NCBI GenBank assembly: GCA_029783825.1
Contig: JAREIK010002415.1
Location: forward strand, 794,506-858,505
DNA: 64,000 nt
Reading direction: 5' to 3'
Origin: Sapria himalayana
Taxonomy: Eukaryota > Streptophyta > Magnoliopsida > Malpighiales > Rafflesiaceae
In this document: in pieces, positions 56,440 to 64,000 of the stretch
Layout: each line of letters begins with the position of its first letter
Position numbering within the stretch: position 1 is the first letter of the stretch
The notes under the pieces: generated by a model
The model's input: the letters and a program-made list of their open reading frames with translations, nothing else
Database searches by the model: none
What the model was told of the DNA's origin: nothing
Position numbers and translations under genes: made by a program

Positions 56440-59400
56440 AAATCACCTTTCTCACTTGTCAATGCTTGCTTCCATTCTTACTAAGCTACATGAAGTTCTA
56501 CATCATTCATACTTATTAGTGTTGATCGGTTTGGTCAAAATATCCGCTATGTTTTTATCATTGTGAATCTTTTGCATATATACACTTCATTTTTCAACTT
56601 TCTCTCATACAAAATGATATTGTACCCTGATATGTTTTGTCTTTGAGTGAAATTCTAGATTTATTGTTATGTGTAGAACACTTTGACTATCACAAAATAT
56701 AGTAAATTTATTTTATTTGTGTCAAAACTTTTCCAATAGCATGTGCAACCAGATTGCCTCTTTACTAGCTTATGTAGCTACAACATATTATGCTTCTATC
56801 ATAAAATAGATACAATAGACTGTAACTTTGAAATCCAACTTACAGCTCCTCCAATAAGAGTAAAAATATAGCTCATGGTAGACTTTCTATTATTAATATC
56901 CCTAGCACATAGTCTGCATGAACATAGCCTCTGACAATAAGGTCTAAACATCCATAACATAATGCAACATTTGAGGTTCATTTCAGATATCTGAGAATCC
57001 TCTTCATAGTACTCCAATGTTCTATGTTAGGATTTATCATGAATCGACTAATCATTCTCACTACCTATGCAATATCTGGTCTTGTACAAACCATTTGAAA
57101 TATTAAACTTTCCACTACTAATGCTTAAGGTAGCCAATACATCTTCCTCCTCTCTTCTTTAGAGCTAGGACATAATTGAGAATAATTTGAAATTAATAGG
57201 AAGATGGGTATATCTGGCTTACTACCTTTTATTTTGAAGTAGTGCGAGATCTTGTTAATATAATTTTGTTGAGAAAGCCAAATCTTCATTTTATTTATGT
57301 CTCGGTAAATCTGTATTCTAAGATTCTTCTTTACTAGTCCCAAGTCCTTCATATCAAACTTCCTAGCTAATTGTGCCTTCAATTCTTGGATTCAATATTT
57401 ATTTGAGACTGCTACCGACATGTCATCCACATACAATAATAAAATGATGAAATTATTTTTTAAAACCTTTTGTAGTACGTACAATGGTCTAGACAAAGTC
57501 TATTATACCCAAGGCTAATGATGAATGATTCAAATCTTATATACCAACACCTCGGTGCTTGTTTTAGACTATATAGTAATTTGTTCAACTTACAAACCAA
57601 GTTCTCCTTATAAATTTTAACAAATCCTTCTAACTGAAATATATAATTTTTTTTTAATTTATTCATTAAGAAAAATAGTTTTACCATCAAAATGCTCTAA
57701 ATATAAATTAAATATAGCACATAGAATCATTACTACTCTGATTGTTATGAGATGAACCACTAAAGAAAAAATCTCATTGAAGTCAATGTATTCTTTCTGA
57801 GCATATTTTTTTGCCACCAATCTTGAATGATACCATTCTATTTGATCATTTCTATCTTATTTTATCTTGTAAACCTAATTATTACCAATGGCTTTTCTTC
57901 CAAGTGGTAATGGTATTAACTTCCAAGTCTTATTCTTATGTAGAGCTTCAAGTGCTAAGCTAGTAGCCTTCTATCACAAGTTTGTCGACTAACTTCTTGA
58001 GCCTCATACTCGACTTGCTCTTGTGCCTTATGCTTTGGTTCTTCCTCCATTGATCTTGTCTCTGATTATTTTCTACTTGCATGGTGGTAGTTTCTGAAAC
58101 TTCTTTTAATGTGTTATCATCATCAATTATTTGATTTTTTATAAAAATTATATCACTACTGATAATTACCTTGTGGGTAGTGGGGTCTCCCACATTCAAT
58201 ATGCCTTCACTCATTCAGCATACCCTAAGAATATATATTTTCTGAATTTTAGATCCAATTTTGTTCTTTCTTGGGTATTATACATCACATATGCAGGACA
58301 TCCAAAAAAATGTAAAGTAAATTAATCTACAAGCTTACCCACCCACATCTCCATTGGTATCTTCAAATCAATCATAGTTGATGGAGATCAATTTATTACA
58401 TAACATGCAATTCTAGTTGCTTCCACCCAAAAAGAGTTGAATAGTCTTGTAGTTCTCAACATTGCTCTCATTCATTCTACAAGAATTCTATTAAACTATT
58501 CTACTACTCTATTTTGTTGTGGTGTGTACATGACTGTGAATTATTATTTGATACCTTCTTACTACAAAGAGAAAAAAACTCACCATCTATATACTCTCTT
58601 CTATTATCTATTAATCATTTTTCTGGATTCAAGTTTCATCCATGCTTTGAAGTCTTTAAAAATTGGAAATACATCTAACTTCTTCTTGATTGAATACTCC
58701 TAAGATCTCTTTGAATAATCATAAATTAGGATACAAAATATTTTGCTCCTCCTCGAAATATTTCAAGTTATTCTCTAACATCAGAATATATCAAGTTTAG
58801 AGTATTTTTACTTCTTACAATATATCTAATAAATGCCGATCTATTCTACTTACTTGTAGCACAATGCTCACAAAAAGGTAAATTACTGATTTGAGCTCCG
58901 AAAGTAGCCTTTTGTTAGAATGAATATTTAAATCTTGTTCTGACATGTGGCCTAGTTTGATATGCCACATCATCATTGATTCTTCTTCTTTGCTAATTGA
59001 TGCAACACATGCATCAGCCTTTTGTATTGTTTGTCCTTTTAGTATGAATATATTTTATGTGATATTTTCTCCATTCATTACCACAAATATACATTTCACA
59101 ATCTTTATCATCTCATTCTCAATAAGTATTTTACATCCTGGACTATCTATTTGTCACAAAAATAATAGATTTTTTTCAAGTCCATCACATGTCGTACCTC
59201 TTGAATGGTACGAATCATATCATCAAACTTTTTTATTTTGATAGTACCAATACCAATAATCTTCAAAGCATGATAATCTCTCATGTACACAGACCCTCAT
59301 AAGATTGATTCATATTTGTGAAACTATTCTTTTTGAGATATCATATGCCATGAAGCTCCTGAGTCTACTAACCATAAATCACTAAACTACTTTTTGTTTT

Positions 59401-60420
59401 CAGCTATTGTTGTCACCTTACTATATAAAATATTGTCATCATCATTGATACTTGTAATATTCCATTGAGTATTTGATAATTCATCATCCACAATCCTTTT
59501 CTTAAATCAAAAATCTCTTTTGAAGTGTCCTTTTTTACTATAGTTGTAGCACTTAATATTTTTCTTACTTTTAAATTTTGATCTATCCTAATTATGACCC
59601 CCACATGGGTTATGCTCCATTGATCTCCCTCGTTTCACCTTCAAGGTATCTACTTGTTGTGCATTTGCATATCTATCATCTTTATTTTGCATCTACTTTC
59701 TTCTTCTAAGATGGTAAAATAAATATTATTGAAGATTAAACTATTTATCAGAACACTATTCATCAAATTGATGATGAGTTGATCGTACGAATCAAGTAAA
59801 CTCTGAATTAAAATTTCAGCATGTTCAAATTCTTCTATTTTATCAACCAATATAGTAAGTTGAAAAAATAGAGTATTCAGAGTATTAATATGATCAGTTA
59901 CTTAAATAGATTTCATCATTCATAGAGTATAAAGTTTTTTTTTAAAGATCTTGTTATGAAATGACTTTACCTCATATGACCTTATGATAGTATCCCAAAT
60001 TTCTTTTTTCATATTCTTTTCTGGCACACTCGGCAATACTCCATCAGTAAGTGTCAAATGCATATTAGGGACTACATTACCATCCATCTCATTCCACATA
60101 CCTTCAAAAATTTTGGTGAGCCTTTTTCTAATTGTATCTAAACAATTATCATTCTTCAAAATTATCTTATTTTTCATTTTTCATAATGAAAAATTACTTC
60201 CAATGAATTTTTCTATTTTAAACTTTGCTACCATGTTTCACTTTTATAGTGAATAGTATACTGAGAATAATAATAACTATTTGTGTTACTGTACCAAAAA
60301 AGATCACAGGTAAGTGAAGGGGTGCAATACTCTCTTAAAAATCACAGACCTTGAGATACTTATCACCCTTTTGACAGAACTTTTTTAGATATGCATTAAC
60401 CATAAAAATTACTAACTAAC
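56440..60420 (-). pseudogene. Copia gag-pol relic, family B, near full length
   Basis: Minus strand, in order: gag starting at MVAKFKIEKF near 60230 and open through 59920-60177 (MWNEMDGNVVPNMHL), then ILIQSLLDSYDQLIINLMNS at 59775-59832; protease DSGASWHM near 59355; integrase with TRLFNSFWVEATR near 58430 and TLHFFGCPAYVMYNTQER near 58275-58320; reverse transcriptase with LNKLLYSLKQAPRCWY near 57540-57590, intact YVDDM at 57419-57433 and QLARKFDMKDLGL at 57335-57375; RNase H towards 56450. Catalytic motifs are better kept than in the copy at 21631, but frameshifts and stops (for example after the gag block at 59920) remain. Confidence 0.9.
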
Positions 60421-60435
60421 CTCCTCTAATACCAC

Positions 60436-60649
60436 ATTTATAAAAATAAAATGCACAATAATTTGAAAATAGAAAAATCAATCCTAAGACAATAAATACA
60501 CAATAAATAAAATACAAGTAAAATGGAATTGAAAATTTTGGAGATGATTCTCAAAGGAGGAGAAGCTCCTTTTATAGAAAATAAATCTGAAAATCCCAAA
60601 GATATTTTTGATGTGGGCTAGGTGAGTTTCACCTAATCCTTCCGTGACA
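60436..60649 (-). repeat. 5' LTR, family B copia, 214 bp
   Basis: Minus strand, starts TGTCACGGAAGG and contains TTCTATAAAAGGAG (TATA box near 60571-60580). Confidence 0.88.
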
Positions 60650-60653
60650 TCTC

Positions 60654-60660
<7 letters not shown>

Positions 60661-60692
<32 letters not shown>
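60661..60692. repeat. (TA)n microsatellite, about 16 units
   Basis: Uninterrupted TA run about 10 bp beyond the copia LTR, followed by TTACATGTTTTTCAAAAAAC. Confidence 0.95.
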
Positions 60693-60693
<1 letters not shown>

Positions 60694-61168
60694 CATGTTT
60701 TTCAAAAAACATATACAAATATCTTTTTAAGCTCTGACACAATAGGGAGGGGTATTTTTGGGATTCTCTTTAGTGAGATTATTAAAACATAGATATTTTT
60801 TTTTGTTTTGGTGTCATTTAAAAAAAATTAAAATGATTGAGTTTTTTATTAAATATTTTTATTTGAGAGCATATTTATATAATTTTCCAAAAAAGAATGT
60901 CATATATAAAAATAACCTATTTAACATAATATTCTTTCTCCACAACCACAACATTCTACTTATTGGGATCTAAAATGGAAGGCACTATTATAGTATCAAA
61001 TTTTTTTTTCAAAACTACCTATCGGATTTGAAAGTAATGGTTATGAGGGGAATTATATTTTATAAAAATAATGTCATACCCAAGTATAGTGGACATGCCT
61101 AAATGATATCCAAAACTAGAAAAATATATGTGCAATCTACCAAACCTCACATACACACATAGTGCACT
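60693..61168. other. AT-rich sequence, no gene recognised
   Basis: Nothing diagnostic. Its last eight bases (AGTGCACT, 61161-61168) are the target duplication of the hAT element that follows. Confidence 0.35.
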
Positions 61169-61597
61169 TAGAGGTGTCAATCGGGCCGGGCAGAGCCTGC
61201 CCGGCACGAGGCATGGCACGATTCGGCCATGCATGGGCCGACCCAGCACAGAAATTTCTCGTGCTCGGGCTCGTGTCGTGCTCAACCACGGCACAATCAT
61301 GACGAGTCGTGCTGTGGCCAACCGGGCCTCATGCCGTACCGAAACCAATTTTTTTTAAAAAATTAGGGTTACGGGGGTGCCGAAACCCTAATTTTTTATA
61401 ATTTAGGGTCCAATCTGACCGGGCCGGACCCGATGGATCGTGCCACGGGCCCATGCCGAGCTGTACTCCACAAAACCATGCCGGGCCAGGCATGGCACGG
61501 TACAATAACAGTGTCGTGCCTAGCCCAGCACGAAAGCTTGGCCGGGCCTGAAAAAAATGGGCCGGCTCGGCCCGGCACGTCCCGTTTGACACCTCTA
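61169..61597. mobile_element. Non-autonomous hAT element, 429 bp
   Basis: Ends TAGAGGTGTCAATCGGGCC and CCCGTTTGACACCTCTA, flanked by perfect 8-bp duplications AGTGCACT (61161-61168 and 61598-61605). GC-rich ends with GGCACG words; the centre (about 61335-61400) holds two copies of a GTGCCGAAACCCTAATTTTT-like segment in which AATTAGGGT recurs. No transposase. Open frames across it are composition artefacts. Confidence 0.96.
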
Positions 61598-61605
61598 AGT
61601 GCACT

Positions 61606-61879
61606 CACACATTGCAAAATTCAATGTCTAAATTAAACGCACATTACATGTAGGTAAATATGCACATGTGTATTGACACTACTCACCCACACATAGCATA
61701 CTACCAACCATGAAAACTAAATTTTATTGTAGAAGATCCTATGATATGGATGGTAAAAATCATATTGGCTCATATGTCTTCAATAATACACTAAAATATA
61801 AACTTTCAAATGATATAAAAAGGCGTTCCAAAATAATAAATTTTCTAGTGCACAAATAAATAAAATATAATTTCTTTGA
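61606..61879. other. AT-rich sequence, no gene recognised
   Basis: No motif assignable to a gene or element in this short gap between the hAT element and the copia LTR. Confidence 0.35.
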
Positions 61880-62085
61880 TGTTGGGTATATCATGTATTA
61901 TAGAAATTGAATGCACAATAATAATTTAAAATATCATGATAACAATATAGATAAAATAATAAACAAGTAGGTAATGAAAATACAACATATGTATGATAAT
62001 ATAAAAAAAGAAGGGGGTCTTTATATTGGTTCGTAAAAGTACTCAACAGAAGATTTGGGCGATGTGGGACTTCACACCCCCAACA
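61880..62085 (-). repeat. 3' LTR of the right-edge copia, about 206 bp
   Basis: Minus strand begins TGTTGGGGGTGTGAAGTCCC and ends ATACCCAACA, giving TG...CA ends with an inverted TGTTGGG/CCCAACA tip. It is preceded on the minus strand by CAAGTAGAAATA, a polypurine-like tract. The GTGTGAAGTCCCACATCGCCC start is common in plant LTRs. The 5' partner is outside the window. Confidence 0.75.
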
Positions 62086-62885
62086 TATTTCTACTTGAAG
62101 TTTCTTAGCATTCTCTTACTTGAAGTTTCTCAACATTCACTTGCTTGAAGCCTTTTTTCTATATCTTTCCCTATCACATGATGCTTATCTAATGATCATG
62201 TTAGAACGATAGAGGATCGACAACATATAGATTTATCTCTATTTAAAATCTTTGTTAATATATCTATTAGGTTATCTTTAGTGTTAATTTTCTAAAAATC
62301 CATACTTTCTACTTACTTTTTCTCATACATATGTGATATTATACACTAGCATGTCGTATCTTAATATAAAATATTATATTCTTTATTAAGTGCAAAATAT
62401 TATTACTATCATATATTAGCACAAACTTATTTTATCTATGTTCAAGTTCTTCTAATAGCATATATAACCATATTATCTATTTACTACGTTGTGTAGCTAT
62501 AGTGTTTTATACCTTTGTCATAGAAGTAGCCATGATGAACTACACTTTCAATACATAGGTTATAGCTCTTTGAGTAGGAGTAAACACATAAATCATAATG
62601 AACTTGTTCATATCAATATTATCTGCATAATTTGAATCATTATGGACTTGAGTTACTCTAACATATTTTGAGATCCTTTTTATAGCACTTCAATACTCTT
62701 TACTATAATTCATCATGTATCAACTCACTTTTCTTATAACTTGTGTAAAGTGTGATTTTGTATAAATCATATTGAACATTAAACTTCTCACTACTGATAC
62801 ATATGGTTCTCAAGATATTTCTATCCCATCCATTTTATTACTAGTAATCAAACTTGAGGATAATATGAAATTAAAAGGAAGAGGG

Positions 62886-63549
62886 TTGAGGTGTGAACTA
62901 AGTTGGGTAGCTTGAGCATGACACGATGCATTACATGATTATAAGCCATGCATGGCATGGCATGGCCTAATTCAGAACCATGCATGGACATGCCTTGGGC
63001 TAGCTGGCAACATGACTCGGGCCGTGACGAGCAAAAGTTTTTTGTATGGAAGGCATGACATGGCATGACCCGGCATGATGGCCCAAGTAGGCTAGTTTTG
63101 GCTTGAATGGCTAAACAAGCTAGCCTTGTCCTAACCCATGCTAGCCTGGACTTGACCAATGCTAGCCTAGCCCTGACATAGGCTAACGTGGACCTAGCCC
63201 ATGCCTAGGCTAGCCTAGAACAAACTAAGTTGATTTGGCCTTACCCAAGCTAGCTTGGAATTAACCATGCTAACCTAGCCTAACATGGCTAGTCTATAAT
63301 GAACCAGGATAGCCTCAACTGAACCCAGACTAGTATGGATTGAACCCAAGATAACCTAGAATAAATTAGGCTAGCCTGGCCAAAGTTGACTCATCTTTGC
63401 ATGACTTGGCATGACTCAACCAAAATGCATGCCAATGGGCCATGTCGGGCTGCTCATTTTTAGAGTCGTGCTGGCATGACACGCCAACCTAGACAAACCT
63501 TAAAAATGAGTCATGTCACACTGACATTGCCTATCTTTTGACACCTCTA
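62886..63549. mobile_element. Non-autonomous hAT element, 664 bp, with 21-bp minisatellite
   Basis: Ends TTGAGGTGTGAAC (decayed) and CTTTTGACACCTCTA, flanked by perfect 8-bp duplications GAAGAGGG (62878-62885 and 63550-63557). It is inserted in a copia pol region. The left third has CATGGC words, the centre a 21-bp array, the right end GCATGACACG-type words. Confidence 0.9.
63091..63385. repeat. Degenerate 21-bp tandem array (GCTAGCCTGG...ACCCAT), about 13 units
   Basis: GCTAGCCT or a close variant recurs at about 20 to 22 bp spacing: near 63091, 63119, 63140, 63161, 63182, 63208, 63249, 63268, 63288, 63310, 63330, 63350 and 63371. Most units end with a TGAACCCA or TTAACCCA word. The array is the centre of the 664-bp hAT element. 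Confidence 0.8.
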
Positions 63550-64000
63550 GAAGAGGGGTAGAAATTAATTAACTTATAATCTTGCAAATTAAAATGCTGT
63601 AAAACTTTCTTCAAATAATTCTTTTATCAAAGCCATTTTTTATATTGTTTATGTCTTGGTAAATTTGCATTATTTAAATATTGTTTGTTGATCTTAGATC
63701 TTTTATATCGAACTTACTAAAAACATGTCTTTGACTCCTATACACAGTCTTTATTGGGGTGTCTACAAGCAATATGTTATCTATGTAAAACAATAAGATA
63801 TTAAAGACACCATCATCAAATCTTTTGTAGCATACACAAGTGTATAAACTAAATCTATTATAAATAAGGATAATAATAAAGGAATCATCTCTTATACTAG
63901 CATCTTGGTGTCTACTTTAAACTATACAAAAATTTAGTCATCCTACAAACTAAGTTTTCTTTGCCTTTTCTAAGTAATATCTCATGATTAGAGCATATAA

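Larger units (their letters stand above)
56214..60649 (-). mobile_element. Ty1/copia retrotransposon, family B, 4.4 kb, both LTRs present
   Basis: Minus-strand element with 5' LTR at 60436-60649 and 3' LTR at 56214-56426. Flanks TCTCT (60650-60654) and TATCT (56209-56213) match at four of five. The primer binding site TGGTATTAGAGG (60435-60424) follows the 5' LTR and the polypurine tract AAGTGGGAGA precedes the 3' LTR. It is the most complete family B member here, though its gag-pol still has stops. Confidence 0.92.
61880..64000 (-). mobile_element. 3' part of a minus-strand copia retrotransposon, cut by the window end
   Basis: The 3' LTR is at the left (61880-62085) and pol continues on the minus strand to the window edge. 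A hAT element (62886-63549) is inserted in the RNase H/reverse transcriptase region. The 5' half lies outside the window. Confidence 0.82.
62190..64000 (-). pseudogene. Copia reverse transcriptase and RNase H relic
   Basis: The minus strand gives a YIDNI remnant of the YVDD site near 63765, preceded towards the window edge by a remnant of the usual SLYGLKQAPR segment. Downstream of the hAT insertion the sequence at 62200-62880 matches, block by block, the RNase H side of the family B element at 56440-57100. Frequent stops. Confidence 0.75.

Noticed and set aside
1..64000. Integrated pararetrovirus or organellar DNA
   Set aside because: All reverse transcriptase segments have the copia domain order (integrase before reverse transcriptase) and LTRs; no movement or coat protein motif, and no plastid or mitochondrial gene was recognised.

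Overview
The window looks like nuclear DNA of a flowering plant: very AT-rich intergenic sequence, spliced genes, and a dense mosaic of plant transposons (hAT, CACTA, Mutator-like, a Tourist-like MITE, several Ty1/copia retrotransposons). The species cannot be resolved from the sequence. No rRNA, tRNA, CRISPR array, organellar or bacterial gene was recognised.

Only one intact protein-coding gene is supported: a DUF642 cell-wall protein on the minus strand. It has three exons (48600-48675, 32760-33278, 32141-32676) that join cleanly in phase into a 376-residue protein with a signal peptide. Its 15.3 kb first intron holds an 8.2 kb CACTA element (33465-41644), decayed retroelement sequence, a MITE (45472-46316), a long polypyrimidine tract and microsatellites. 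A non-autonomous Mutator-like element (30753-32061) lies 79 bp past its stop codon, and a copia element begins about 320 bp upstream of its ATG. The gene is therefore closed in by transposons on both sides and inside.

Region by region: 1-5900 is unresolved AT-rich DNA with one decayed hAT-type element and diffuse repeats. 5921-6792 has a 17-bp minisatellite and a broken 5' fragment of a SAC-domain phosphoinositide phosphatase (SAC9-like). 7551-11500 is a 3.95 kb hAT element with a relic transposase and a second hAT element inserted inside it. 11501-16100 is mostly unresolved. 16140-21007 is a chimeric minus-strand copia relic made of two families. 21631-29973 is a plus-strand copia with perfect 5-bp target duplications and two hAT elements inserted in its pol region. 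30753-48675 is the Mutator-like element and the DUF642 gene. 48996-55146 is a copia with a nested hAT. 56214-60649 is a minus-strand copia with both LTRs. 61169-61597 is a short hAT element. 61880-64000 is the 3' part of another minus-strand copia, itself split by a hAT element that carries a 21-bp minisatellite.

The unifying signal is one hAT lineage with GC-rich ends (terminus TAGAGGTGTCAAACGGGCC or a decayed form) present as eight copies, several with exact 8-bp target duplications. The nesting order can be read directly: copia first, hAT later, hAT into hAT. All transposon proteins seen are broken by stops and frameshifts, so nothing here looks autonomous.
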